DNA of 64,000 bases from CAVRUD01 sp963849635 (GCA_963849635.1 CAWKIA010000018.1:62001-126000), one strand, 5' to 3'; shown: positions 17,702-26,853, counted from the first letter of the stretch. Notes: generated by a model from the sequence alone, not told the origin. A program made the numbers and translations.

Positions 17702-18198
17702 TAGGAGGTACTCGTCCGCGCCAGGAATGGCGCAGTCTGCGCGTGGCAAAGTGCGACTGCTAGCGCATCGGCGGCATCGTCCGGTTCCGGCACGGATGAC
17801 AGGCCGAGGACGATCCGTACCATCTCCTGCATCTGTGTCTTTCCCGCTTTGCCATATCCCGCAACGGCGTGCTTGATCTCCGAAGGACTGTATTCAACAA
17901 CCGGCACTCCGGCCTTTGCCGCCGCGAGAAGCACGATTCCGCGGGCCTGGCCTACGGTAATGGCCGTCGTGACATTTCGGGCGAAAAACAGTTGCTCGAC
18001 GGCCAGCACGTCGGGAGCATGGTCGCGAAGCAACCCGGTCAAGTGATCGAACAATGTGCAGAGGCGGGTCGGCATTTCGCCGCCCGCCTCCGTTGTGATC
18101 ACCCCAAAATCCACCGCACGTGGATCACCCGTCGCCGTCTCGTCGATCACGCCATATCCGAGACGCGCGGTTCCCGGATCAATACCGATGGTTCTCAT
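17701..18198 (-). CDS. ruvC: Crossover junction endodeoxyribonuclease RuvC
   Basis: The 165-residue Holliday-junction resolvase retains the catalytic carboxylates: D7 in GIDPGT, E68 in LAVEQLFF, and D141 and D144 in PDDAADALAVAL. The GYGKAGKTQ segment of the DNA-binding surface is intact. It lies between yebC and tlyA; yebC-ruvC adjacency is very common in bacteria, usually with ruvA and ruvB following, but those two are absent here. The gap after yebC is 18 bases. Confidence 0.95.
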   Translation of the reverse strand: MRTIGIDPGTARLGYGVIDETATGDPRAVDFGVITTEAGGEMPTRLCTLFDHLTGLLRDHAPDVLAVEQLFFARNVTTAITVGQARGIVLLAAAKAGVPVVEYSPSEIKHAVAGYGKAGKTQMQEMVRIVLGLSSVPEPDDAADALAVALCHAQTAPFLARTSTS

Positions 18199-18216
18199 GC
18201 GGCAGGTCCGTTCGGT

Positions 18217-18962
18217 CTAAGTCACCGCCGCTAAAACATCGTCGGTGATGTCGAGGTTCGTGTACACCGTTTGCACGTCGTCGAGGTCTTCAAGCTTTTC
18301 AACGAGCCGGATGACTTTGACGGCGAGGTCTGACTCCGGTGTAATTTGAGTCTTAGGACGCATAGTCAGCTCGGCGGACTCGACCGAATATCCGCCTTTG
18401 ACCAGTTCTTCCTGGACCCGGTGCAAATCCTGCGGCTGGGTGTAGATCTCGATGCCGCCATCCTCAACCGAGACATCATCAGCGCCGGCATCGATCGCAA
18501 CCAGGGCGAGTTCGTCAGGGTCAGACCCGTTGACATCCAAGACGATCAGACCCATCTGATCGAACATCCAGCTGACACTGCCGTTCTCACCGAGCGATCC
18601 GCCACTTCGCGTCAGAGCTGCGCGGATTTCACCGACGGTGCGATTGCGGTTGTCGGTCAGCGTCTGGATCATCAGGGCCGTGCCGCCCGGTCCGTATCCT
18701 TCGTAGGAAACTTCATCGTAGCTATCACCGGGACCACTCCCGACCGCTCGCTCGATGGCGCGATCGATGTTGTCCTTCGGCATATTTTCGCCCCGAGCCT
18801 TATCGACTGCGAGGCGCAAGCGAGTGTTCGCGTCCGGATCGGGAAGGCCTGACCTGGCGGCTACGGTGATCTCGCGCGCCAGCTTCGTGAAAAGCTGACC
18901 ACGTTTGGCATCAGCCGCGCCCTTTTTCGCTTGATCGTTGACCATTTTGAGTGTCCAGACAT
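18217..18962 (-). CDS. yebC: YebC/PmpR family DNA-binding regulator, frame break near the N-terminus
   Basis: Most of the protein reads in one frame and has all family landmarks (GAADAKRGQLFTKL, the MPKDNIDRAI helix, YEGYGPGGTA, SLGENGSVSWMF). That frame's own N-terminus is wrong for the family. The expected start (SGHSKWSTIK) is encoded in the next frame from ATG 18962 and joins it at a run of five A (T5 on the plus strand, 18923-18927). Six A would restore a normal protein. GGGAG lies upstream of ATG 18962. YebC proteins regulate transcription, and one class helps ribosomes at proline stretches. Confidence 0.9.
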
Positions 18963-18999
18963 CGGAGGAACTCCCGCGTCGCATGTTCAACAGTCACCT

Positions 19000-19008
19000 T
19001 CTATAGCA
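19000..19008 (-). promoter_or_regulatory. yebC: Possible extended -10 element for yebC
   Basis: Read leftward, TGC precedes TATAGA, 38 bases before yebC ATG 18962. No convincing -35 is seen. Confidence 0.35.
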
Positions 19009-19094
19009 ACACATCAGTTTACCACTGCGCCCGTCTTCGCTTAATCGTGGGCGGCAGGCAAGTGTTGAGGACATGTCAGGGAATTACAACGATC

Positions 19095-19123
19095 TTGAAA
19101 CCTTCGCAAACCTGGGTTAGACT
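19095..19123 (+). promoter_or_regulatory. SigA-type promoter of the sigA leader
   Basis: TTGAAA (19095-19100), a 17-bp spacer and TAGACT (19118-19123) give a good vegetative promoter. Transcription would begin near 19130, about 247 bases before sigA and 95 bases before an intrinsic terminator. Confidence 0.7.
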
Positions 19124-19164
19124 CATTGGGTCGAGCCGCACAGTAGCTTATCAGCAGGAGCAAC

Positions 19165-19206
19165 ATGGAAGGCTGCCGCCCTGGTCGGCTGTGGTCCGGC
19201 CCGTAG
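19165..19206 (+). CDS. Possible 13-residue leader peptide upstream of sigA
   Basis: ATG 19165 has GCAGGAG five bases upstream, one of the better ribosome-binding sites in the window. The frame reads MEGCRPGRLWSGP and stops at TAG 19204. It lies between the leader promoter and a terminator, the layout of an attenuator. Codon runs for a single amino acid are not obvious (one Trp, three Arg, four Gly), so what it would sense is unknown. It could also be chance. Confidence 0.4.
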   Translation: MEGCRPGRLWSGP

Positions 19207-19223
19207 CCTCACTGTCGCGTCAC

Positions 19224-19248
19224 CCCACTCTATCAGGAGTGGGTTTTT
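19224..19248 (+). terminator. Intrinsic terminator inside the sigA leader
   Basis: CCCACTC, loop TATCAG, GAGTGGG, then TTTTT: a perfect 7-bp stem followed by five T. It lies 129 bases before the sigA start and downstream of the only strong promoter seen, so it would end a transcript of about 120 bases or act as an attenuator. Confidence 0.75.
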
Positions 19249-19376
19249 CTGCGCCCAACACCTGTATACAGGGTTGGCGCCAGCAGTCCAGCTGAATTGT
19301 CGGTTCGTCGCGCATCGCTTCAACTCTCCGCAGAATCCCCGCGCTGCGCTCGCATTCGAGGTGGTGAAGCGTTCCC

Positions 19377-20543
19377 ATGGTCACAAGCCTCATTAAGAAG
19401 GGTAAAGGCCAAGGCTTCCTCCTTTCCGATGACGTCATGGCGGCGTTCCCGAACGCTGAAGAGCACATTGAGTCATTGGACGACTTCTACTCGACGCTCG
19501 TGGCTGAGGGCATCGAGGTCGTTGACCAGGTCCCCGCGATCCTCCCATCCGACCTTGCTCCACCTCCTCCGACTCGGCCCCGAGAAGCATCCGTCGCCGA
19601 GCGCCAGGAGGCCGCCGAGGAAGCAATCGCGACCGTCGGCGTCGGCGATTCAGTCCGTTTGTACCTCCAGGAGATCGGCGACACCGACCTGCTCACCATG
19701 CAGGAAGAGGTCTGGCTCGCCAAGCGCATGGAGCGCGGCAAGCTGGCCGAAGCCCGCCTCTCGCAGGATGGCCTAAGTTTCGAGGATCAAGAGTCCTTCC
19801 TGGCCGACAAACTTGACGGAGAGCGCGCTCGGTCGCATCTCATTCAGGCCAATCTCCGTTTGGTTGTCTCTGTTGCCAAGAAGTACGTCGGCCGTGGCCT
19901 GTCGTTCCTGGATCTCATCCAGGAAGGCAACATCGGCTTGATGAAGGCGACCGACAAGTTCGACTACATGCGCGGGTTCAAATTTTCGACCTACGCCACC
20001 TGGTGGATCCGGCAGGCAATCACCCGGGCAATCTCTGATCAGAGCCGAACTATCCGTCTCCCCGTGCACGTCGGGGAAACGATCAATCGGGTAAAAAAGA
20101 CCGGTCATCGCTTGCAACAGATCCTGGAGCGAGAGCCCACTCAGGAAGAGATCGCCCGGGCAATGGACATCTCGGACGACAAGGTCCGGCAGGTTCTGGA
20201 TGTCGCCCGCCACCCGGTTTCCCTTGAAGCTCCGGTTGGCCAGGAAGGCGACGCGTTCCTCGGCGACTTCATTGAAGACCAGACGATGCCAGCGCCGATC
20301 GAGCTGGCATCACAGCACCTGCTCAAGCTGCAGATCGGCGACGCCCTCGACAAACTGACCGAGCGCGAGCGCAAGATCATCGTTCTCCGCTTCGGCTTGG
20401 ATGATGGCCGCTTCCGCACCCTTGAGGAGGTCGGCCGCGAGTTTGGAATTACCCGAGAGCGCATCCGTCAGATCGAGGCGAAGGCACTGCGCAAGCTTCG
20501 GCATCCGAGTTACAGCCGCAAGCTCCGTGGGTACCTCGACTAG
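19377..20543 (+). CDS. sigA: Primary RNA polymerase sigma factor (RpoD/SigA)
   Basis: The 388-residue protein has a degenerate region 1.1 (residues 1-50), region 1.2 (SVRLYLQEIGDTDLL), region 2 with the group 1 core LIQEGNIGLMKATDKFDY and the -10-melting YATWWIRQAI, regions 3.0-3.2, and region 4.2 with TLEEVGREFGITRERI and KALRKLR. This is the group 1 (housekeeping) pattern. ATG 19377 is the only start: an in-frame stop lies four codons upstream. GAGGTGG lies about a dozen bases before it. A terminator follows at 20579. Expression may be gated by the leader promoter and terminator upstream. Confidence 0.96.
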   Translation: MVTSLIKKGKGQGFLLSDDVMAAFPNAEEHIESLDDFYSTLVAEGIEVVDQVPAILPSDLAPPPPTRPREASVAERQEAAEEAIATVGVGDSVRLYLQEIGDTDLLTMQEEVWLAKRMERGKLAEARLSQDGLSFEDQESFLADKLDGERARSHLIQANLRLVVSVAKKYVGRGLSFLDLIQEGNIGLMKATDKFDYMRGFKFSTYATWWIRQAITRAISDQSRTIRLPVHVGETINRVKKTGHRLQQILEREPTQEEIARAMDISDDKVRQVLDVARHPVSLEAPVGQEGDAFLGDFIEDQTMPAPIELASQHLLKLQIGDALDKLTERERKIIVLRFGLDDGRFRTLEEVGREFGITRERIRQIEAKALRKLRHPSYSRKLRGYLD

Positions 20544-20578
20544 GAACCCTTCAACTCTCGATTGAAAACACAGCTGGA

Positions 20579-20609
20579 GGGCCGCGCGGGGAAACCCACG
20601 CGGCCCTTT
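20579..20609 (+). terminator. Intrinsic terminator after sigA
   Basis: A 12-bp GC-rich stem with one mismatch (GGGCCGCGCGGG pairing with CCCACGCGGCCC) around a GAAA loop, followed by TTT. It lies between sigA and the convergent amine oxidase gene and may serve both strands. Confidence 0.75.
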
Positions 20610-20643
20610 GCAATTCCGCGGTGGTGGTACCTAGCGGGCTGCG

Positions 20644-21895
20644 CTAGGACGCGGGGACTGACAGAGACGCCTCAATCGCGTCAACAGCCGAAATGCCACT
20701 CAGATGCGCTCCATGGCACGTCGAGTAAAACTCTGGCGATGTCGCTTCTCCCGCAAAGAACAAGCGATCTTCGACCGGTATCGCCAAATCCTTGCGCAGG
20801 TGTGCGAGGCCGGGTTTCGCCGCTCCATAGGCGCCAAGCACGAAGGGATCACGGCCCCAGGCGGTGATCGTCGTCGCGGTGATTCTCGGCTTGATATCTG
20901 ATCCGAACACTCCTGCAAGTGCATCCACAATCGCCGCAATCGCCTCGTCATCTTCGACGTCTTCAAGTTCCTGGGCAATCGAGCCACCAATGTATGTACT
21001 CACGAGCTCGGTGCCGAACGGGTGAATCTGGGCGGAGATGTAACCTCGTCCAAATGGAATTGCCGCGCTGACGAAGCCTTCGACGCCCGGCACTCCTCCG
21101 CGCACCAGGATCGCCGCCTTATTGTCCCGTCCAAGTGGAACAGCAGCGATTGCAGCCTGCTTCCAGTCAGGGAACGCGGGATCGAACTCAATCGTGCCTG
21201 CACCGAGGACGCCAGTTGAAACGGTCACCAGAAGCCGCTTGGCTTCAATCGTGCCGGCCGGAGTTGTCACCTGGATGGCTGGTCCGCCCCATTCGACCTT
21301 GGTAACGGGCGTCAGGAGTTCGACCGCCGTATCACGGTGGTGATGGGCGACGAGCGCTCCGTATCCGTCTTTCAGTGGCCAATTCTTGTCAGTGTCGCGA
21401 TACCCCGCAATGTCCGCGCTCGAAATCCGGTCGGGATCAAATCCCCACTCCGCCTGAATGCTCAGATTAAAAATCCGCGATGCCAGGCTGCCGCGATCGC
21501 AAAACTGCGACACTGGGCGATCCTCACCGCTACGTGCAGCCTGGAAAACCGCCGCATAGATCGCCTCAATCTCCTTGTCGACGGCGTCGAGAGCGGAGTC
21601 GTCTAGGATCTCTCCATCTTTGATCAGACGCCAGTATGATGATTCCTGCCGATAGGTAAACCCGTAGCCGTCTGCAAGCTCCCTCATCGGATTGACGTCG
21701 GCCGAATGTAGCCAGTGGCAGCCCCGGTCCCATGGGATGCCAAATGTCGACGTGTCGGTCCATGCCCGACCGCCTATTCGACCGCTTGCCTCAAGCAAGA
21801 TCGTGTCAATACCTCGCTCTCGGGCCGATCGTGCTGCCGCCAGACCTGCGGCTCCGGCTCCCACGATGACCGAGATCGGTCAACGTGACAGACAT
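20644..21895 (-). CDS. FAD-dependent amine oxidase (monoamine oxidase/LSD1-like), frame break at N-terminus
   Basis: The main frame has the FAD dinucleotide fold (GAGAAGLAAA, then EASGRIGGRAW with the second GG contact) and the C-terminal FAD-binding LFFAGEATSP. Its own start would be a bare GTG at 21864 with the first beta strand missing. ATG 21895, with AGAGGAG six bases upstream, reads MSVTLTDL in the neighbouring frame. Removing one base of the CC pair at 21870-21871 would join it as DLVIVGAGAAGL, the expected fold. The substrate (polyamine or other amine) cannot be told. A PF01593-type oxidase of normal length results. Confidence 0.85.
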
Positions 21896-21930
21896 CAAGG
21901 CTCCTCTGAGTCAACGATCAATCGCGACAA

Positions 21931-23199
21931 CTAGCCCCAGTCGCAGCCCTCGCCTATCGCAGCGCACCGAAGAATAAGTGCAACGTTATGTCCACCAAAA
22001 CCCAGAGAATTGGTAAGGACATACTGAATCCGCACCTCACGCGCGGCGTTCGGAATGTAGTCGAGATCGCACTCCGGATCACGGTCCGTCTGATTGATCG
22101 TCGGTGGCAAGATCCCCTCCTGCAGTGCTCGCACGCAGAAGACTGCCTCCAGCGAACCAGCCGCCCCCAGCAGGTGTCCCGTCATCGACTTCGTTGAGCT
22201 GATCGCGACCCTGGTAGCCGCGTCGCCAAACGCGCCCTTGATCGCGGCGGTCTCCAACTTCTCGTTGAGCTGCGTAGATGTCCCATGGGCATTGATATAT
22301 CCGATGTCGCCTGGCTGAATGCCGGCGTCATCCATTGCCACGCGCATCGCCGCCATTGCCCCCCGTCCTCCGGGCGCAGGTTGGACCATGTGATGAGCAT
22401 CGTCCGTCGATCCGTACCCAACAACCTCGGCCAGTGCAACAGCACCACGATTCACGGCGTGCTCTTCCGATTCCAGGACAAGCACTGCCGCACCTTCGGC
22501 CAGAACGAAGCCGTCACGACCGGCGTCAAACGGCCTGCTCGCGCCCTTCGGGTCGTCATTGCGCCGCGACAGGGCTCCCATCGCATTGAATCCTGCCACG
22601 CCTAACCGGCTTATCGGAGCCTCAGATCCACCGGCAACGACGACATCCGCCCGGCCGTCACGGATCATCGCCGCTCCTTCGCCGATGGCATGGGCGGAAC
22701 TGGCGCAGGCCGACACAGTCGCCATGTTTGGCCCAGTCGCGCCAAGGGCGATACTGACTGTTCCGGACGCCATATTCGCCAGCATCATTGGAACGAAGAA
22801 GGGATTGAGTCGTCGCGGTCCGGCGGTCAGGACTGTTTCAGAGCCTTGGTCGATCGTTTCCATCCCACCCATCGCGCTGCCGATCAACACGCCAACACGG
22901 TGGGCATTCGTCGCGCCGATGGTCAGACCCGACTGAGCAATCGCTTCGTTCGCGGCGACCACCGCGAACTGGCTGAACCGGTCTATCCGGCGGCTCTCCT
23001 TTTTTCCGAGGTATGCCGCCGCGTCGAAGCCCTTCACCTCGCCGGCAAACGTCGTCTCATAGCCTTCGGCATCGAACCGAGTGATGGGTGCGATTCCCGA
23101 ACAACCAGCAATCACGCTGGACCAGGACTGTTCGCTGTCGAGGCCAATAGGGCAAATCACCCCCATACCCGTTACGACGACTCGACTCCGGCTACTCAT
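21931..23199 (-). CDS. fabF: Beta-ketoacyl-ACP synthase II (FabF)
   Basis: This 422-residue thiolase-fold condensing enzyme elongates acyl-ACP. The catalytic cysteine is C165 in VSACASSAH, with the two histidines in NAHGTST and KSMTGHLLGA. FGGHN at the C-terminus is the usual glycine loop. SACASS replaces the common TACAT/S around the cysteine, a mild variation. ATG 23199 is preferred (GAAAGTGAG upstream); an open frame runs to 23229. acpP and fabD, the usual partners, are not in the window. Confidence 0.94.
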   Translation of the reverse strand: MSSRSRVVVTGMGVICPIGLDSEQSWSSVIAGCSGIAPITRFDAEGYETTFAGEVKGFDAAAYLGKKESRRIDRFSQFAVVAANEAIAQSGLTIGATNAHRVGVLIGSAMGGMETIDQGSETVLTAGPRRLNPFFVPMMLANMASGTVSIALGATGPNMATVSACASSAHAIGEGAAMIRDGRADVVVAGGSEAPISRLGVAGFNAMGALSRRNDDPKGASRPFDAGRDGFVLAEGAAVLVLESEEHAVNRGAVALAEVVGYGSTDDAHHMVQPAPGGRGAMAAMRVAMDDAGIQPGDIGYINAHGTSTQLNEKLETAAIKGAFGDAATRVAISSTKSMTGHLLGAAGSLEAVFCVRALQEGILPPTINQTDRDPECDLDYIPNAAREVRIQYVLTNSLGFGGHNVALILRCAAIGEGCDWG

Positions 23200-23578
23200 A
23201 ACAGACTCACTTTCTGGACCTGATTGCACGATGGCGGATCAACGCGCTGGATTTCGCGACGATACCACGGAGTCCTGCCCATATTGCGCGTGCTAAGTAT
23301 TCCGCCTCCCCAAAGTTGTTGCTCATTGGGGTGCATGGTACGCTCGAAGGAGGCCAGCCCTGCGGTGTTCGTGATGTTCTTCGTGGTCTTGAACCAACAG
23401 TTACTGATCCGGGAGCTGCTCACCGGTCCGCGCGACCGGCGCTGTGGCACCCACCTGCGAAAGCAGGTTCGAGGTCACCGAACACACGGCACAGGCGGGG
23501 TTGGCCTTCTTCCATCAGGCTCCCGCAATATGCCTTTCCTGTCCTGAGTTGGGTCATAGCACGAATGAGGGAGTCGTC
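23200..23578. other. Gene-free stretch between fabF and holA
   Basis: About 380 bases between divergent fabF and holA. Open frames exist on both strands, but none combines a start, a ribosome-binding site and recognisable residues. A short leftward frame with a CxxC (CAVC) near 23430-23500 was inspected; it lacks a start codon in frame. A small hairpin (CCTGC, GAAA, GCAGG) sits near 23453. No RNA gene recognised. Confidence 0.5.
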
Positions 23579-24604
23579 GTGATCGCTATCGTCCATGGCC
23601 CTGATGCCCTGCTGGTCCGCCAGGCGGTTGCGAAGCTCGTCAATTCGCGTGATCCCGACGGTACGGCGACAAGTCGGCTTGACGGTAAATCAACTCCGCT
23701 TCCCCAGATAATCGCTCAGGTCGCCAGCGTTGGCTTTTTCGGCGCCGGACGGGTCGTCGTGGTCGACGACTTGCTCGCTCGAACATCAAAGTCCCCGAAG
23801 GGCGGAGACGACTCAGCTACCGACGCTGGATCGTTAGACCTCACTCCACTATTCGCCGCGGTCGAGCAAAGCAATACGCTGATCCTCGTTGACCAGACGT
23901 TACAGTCCGTCCCGGCGGCCGTGCGCAAGACGATGCCCCCGTCAGTCGAAGTTATCGTTGGAGACCCTCCCCGTGGCCCGATCCTTCTCCGCTGGATGAC
24001 CGCAACGGCGAAGGCTGCTGGAGTCGATCTCGACCAACGTGCGGCCCAATTGATCGGTTCTCGTCTCTACCCCCAGACGTGGCAACAGAAGCCCCATAAT
24101 CCTCGATACGACGTCCCGCCGGACCTTGACCGCCTCACTCAGGAGATCGAGAAGTTGGCCGTTGCGGCGCTGCCTGGCTCGATCACTGCCGAACACGTGG
24201 AGACGCTCGTGGCGACGGTCGCCGACGATCAGATCTTTCGATTCACCGACGCACTCGCCCGTCGTCAGTCGAAACCGGCGGTGTCGGAACTTGAGAAGCT
24301 CCTCTTGGCCGGCGAAGAGCCGTACGCCATCTTTGCCCAGGCAATGCAACAAGCCGAACTAGCAATCGTGGCTGAGTGCCTCGGTGGGGGCAAGGATCCA
24401 GTCGCGGCTGGCCGCGACCTTGGACTGTCGAATCCAGCCCGGATGTCGGGAATCGCATCGTCCCGCCGGGGCCTGCCGCCCAATTCAGCCCGAGTGGACC
24501 TGGATCACGCAATCAGAATTGACCGGCAGATCAAGCGTGGGGGCTTGCGCCATCCGGAGGACGCCCTGTACTCGCTGATTGCGTCGCCCAAGCACGGTGA
24601 GTGA
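23579..24604 (+). CDS. holA: DNA polymerase III subunit delta (HolA)
   Basis: The 341-residue protein looks like the clamp-loader delta subunit: an N-terminal strand IAIVHGPDALLVRQAV like the delta family, a degenerate AAA domain (VVVVDDLLAR, LILVDQTL), a TQEIEKLAV segment as in HolA domain II, and a helical C-terminal collar. Delta opens the beta sliding clamp. Start GTG 23579 has GAGGGAG six bases upstream; the longer frame to 23444 has no family residues. The next gene is rpsT on the other strand; holA-rpsT adjacency is frequent in bacteria and supports the call. Confidence 0.85.
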   Translation: MIAIVHGPDALLVRQAVAKLVNSRDPDGTATSRLDGKSTPLPQIIAQVASVGFFGAGRVVVVDDLLARTSKSPKGGDDSATDAGSLDLTPLFAAVEQSNTLILVDQTLQSVPAAVRKTMPPSVEVIVGDPPRGPILLRWMTATAKAAGVDLDQRAAQLIGSRLYPQTWQQKPHNPRYDVPPDLDRLTQEIEKLAVAALPGSITAEHVETLVATVADDQIFRFTDALARRQSKPAVSELEKLLLAGEEPYAIFAQAMQQAELAIVAECLGGGKDPVAAGRDLGLSNPARMSGIASSRRGLPPNSARVDLDHAIRIDRQIKRGGLRHPEDALYSLIASPKHGE

Positions 24605-24623
24605 TGTCACGCACACGCAAACA

Positions 24624-24647
24624 GGGGCGGCCACCAGTGGCCACCCC
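24624..24647. terminator. Inverted repeat between convergent holA and rpsT
   Basis: GGGGCGGCC, a six-base loop, then GGCCACCCC form a nine-pair stem with one mismatch. The leftward side is followed by TGTTT. It is probably a shared bidirectional terminator. Confidence 0.55.
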
Positions 24648-24676
24648 GTCATTGCACGTTGATCGTTCCAGTGTCG

Positions 24677-24949
24677 CTAGGCGGACGCGCCCAGCCGGTT
24701 GAACTTCGCCATCAGGCGCGACTTGCGCCGGGCGGCATTGTTCTTGTGGATCACACCTTTGCTCGCAACTCGATCAAGCATGCTGATCGCTGTGCCAACC
24801 GCCGATTGGGCGGCCGCCTGGTCGCCACTGCGAATGGCCAGCTCGGCCTTCTTCACATAGGTGCGGGCAGCAGACTTGAACGGGCGATTGCGATCGTGAC
24901 GCCGTTGCGACACACGAATCCGCTTCTCTGCCGATGCGCTGTTAGCCAA
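24677..24949 (-). CDS. rpsT: 30S ribosomal protein S20
   Basis: The 90-residue basic helical protein has the S20 pattern: SAEKRIRVSQRRHDRN, then VKKAELAI and the C-terminal GVIHKNNAARRKSRL. It binds 16S rRNA early in 30S assembly. The start codon is TTG at 24949, with AAGGA just upstream; E. coli rpsT also starts with UUG, where it takes part in autoregulation. No ATG or GTG would give a complete N-terminus. A TATGAT at 24985-24990 (leftward) may be its -10. Confidence 0.95.
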   Translation of the reverse strand: MANSASAEKRIRVSQRRHDRNRPFKSAARTYVKKAELAIRSGDQAAAQSAVGTAISMLDRVASKGVIHKNNAARRKSRLMAKFNRLGASA

Positions 24950-25200
24950 AGTTCCTTACCCCTCGCTGACCTTCATGGTTCTGCATCATACTTCGGACAC
25001 GACAAATACTGCGGCGTCGCTCCGCGAACCCGCGAATGGTACCAGAGCCGTCCAGTCGGCTCAACCTTGGTGACTCCTTGAATCCTCGCCAGGAAGCCAT
25101 CCCGACGCAACCACGGCAGAGACCGGCACCAACCTCTTCGCGCACTCCTACCTTGCCCTTACCGGATTCCTCCCCGGCAACGCACGCGGCGGCATCGTCG

Positions 25201-26780
25201 ATGCTGCGCAATACCCTTGTTGTCAGTGGTGCATTTGTCGCCAGCCGTGTCCTTGGCCTGGTCCGTGAGAACCTCATCGCCCGGGAATTCGGCGCTGGCC
25301 CAACGCTCGACGCCTATGTCGCCGCCTTTCGCATCCCCGACCTGCTCTTTCTCGTCATCATGGCGGGGTCATTTGGAGCGGCGTTCATTCCGGTCTTCTC
25401 GGGATATTTGACGCGGGGGCGTGAGGACCTTGCGTGGCGGCTTGCTTCGGCTGTCTTGACAATCTCGGCCATCGCGACTGCTTTGCTCGCCATGCTGACA
25501 TTTGCCCTGGCAGATGTTCTTAGTCAGAGCGTACTCATGCGCGGCGCCGATGCCGCCACCCAGGGCCTCTGCGCCGACCTCATGCGCATCCTAGTGCTTT
25601 CTCCAATTCTGCTCGGTCTCGGAATCGCCGCCAAAGGCATTCTGGAAGCGCAAGACTCGTTTCTCCTGCCCGCACTTGCGCCGCTCGTCTACAACGTCGC
25701 CATCGTTTTCGCCGCCGCGTTCCTAACCGACCGGTACGGGATCAAGGGGCTCGCCTACGGAGTCGTCGCCGGCGGCCTGCTGCACGCGGCAATTCAAGTG
25801 CCGGGCCTGCTGAAAAGCCGGATGCGGTTCGTACCCACAATCTCGCTCGACACGCCTGGACTAGCGCGGGTAGGGAGCCTGCTATTGCCCGGGTCATTGG
25901 GCAGGCGGCGTTTCAAATCAACTTCATTGTGGTCACTTTTTTCGCTTCCAGGGAAGGAGAGGGAGTCGTCTCCGCCTTCAACTTTGCCTGGCAGCTCTTG
26001 ATGTTGCCCCACGGCGTCGTCGCACTAAGCATTTCAACGGTTGTCTTTCCCAGCCTCACCCGACTGTACGAGCAGGGTAATAGCTATCAGTTTCAGCGAA
26101 CGTTCAGCCGCGCGCTCCGTCCACTCATCTTTCTGAGCCTGCCTGCGGCCACCATCCTGTTCGCGTTTCGCTCCTCCATCATTCAAGTCCTACTCGAAAA
26201 CGGCGAGTTCGACGCCCACGATGTCCGCGTAACCGCGAACGCCCTGGCATTCTTCGCGGCCGGACTGCTTGCCTATGCCGTGGCTGAAGTCTTGACCCGC
26301 GTGTTTTACAGCATGAACGACACGCGTACCCCAGTCATCGCCGGCGTGTCGACAATTGCACTCAATATCGTCCTCTGCGGGGCACTTGTCGGCCGGTACG
26401 AGGCCGCGGGATTGGCGCTCAGCCTGAGCCTGACGACCGCTATCGAAGGTCTGATTCTGCTCGTGGTCCTGCTCACCCGGCTCGGCGGGTTCGACCCTGG
26501 ATTTGGATTCTGGATCTTCAGAGCGCTTCTTCCGACCGCCGCAATGGGGTTGGTCTGCGCGATCCTCGCGGAACCGTTGGCAGATGTGACCGCTGGCGAT
26601 ACGGCACCGTTTATCATCCAGCTTGCCATGTTTGCCTTTGCCCTCGCCCTGGCTGGCGGAACGTATGTCGGCGTCTGCCTGTTTACAAACCTGGAAGAGT
26701 GCGTCGCCATGCTTGACCGCGCGATGCGGATCTCTGGCACAGTCACCTCCCGCCTACTACCGCAAAATCCACGTCATTAG
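25201..26780 (+). CDS. murJ: Lipid II flippase MurJ (MviN), frame break mid-gene
   Basis: Two overlapping frames together make a complete multi-helix MATE/MOP-type flippase of about 527 residues. The first half carries SRVLGLVRENLIAREFG and PDLLFLVIMAGSF-type helix 1-2 sequences; the second resumes with ARVIGQAAFQINF. They meet at CCCGGG (25888-25893); one more C there would fuse them cleanly. MurJ moves lipid II across the membrane. ATG 25201 gives the usual length, though the frame is open to 25036 and neither start has a clear ribosome-binding site. An essential gene is unlikely to be truly broken. Confidence 0.9.
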
Positions 26781-26792
26781 CGGCCACTCCGC

Positions 26793-26798
26793 TATACT
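26793..26798 (+). promoter_or_regulatory. Possible -10 element for lepA
   Basis: TATACT lies 56 bases before lepA ATG 26854, between it and the murJ stop. No -35 close to consensus is seen at 16-18 bp. Confidence 0.35.
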
Positions 26799-26853
26799 CA
26801 CTGCTGTTCTTACCTGACCCGATGCCATTGAGACGAATGAGCTTGCCCACTCG

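Larger units (their letters stand above)
18963..19376. other. Gene-free stretch between yebC and sigA
   Basis: These 414 bases separate divergent yebC and sigA. They hold a possible leftward extended -10 for yebC at 19000-19008, a rightward promoter (19095-19123), a 13-residue leader ORF (19165-19206) and an intrinsic terminator (19224-19248). The remainder shows no recognised RNA gene; SRP RNA and tRNA folds were looked for and not found. Confidence 0.6.

Noticed and set aside
19130..19250. SRP RNA or 6S RNA in the sigA leader
   Set aside because: The conserved SRP loop is absent and no long 6S-type hairpin could be drawn.
23445..23475. tRNA-like GGTTCGAGGTC segment
   Set aside because: Only a T-arm-like match; no acceptor or anticodon stem around it.
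23430..23500. Leftward short frame with CAVC, resembling a small zinc protein
   Set aside because: No start codon in frame; a stop precedes the candidate N-terminus. Kept only as a note in case of another base error.
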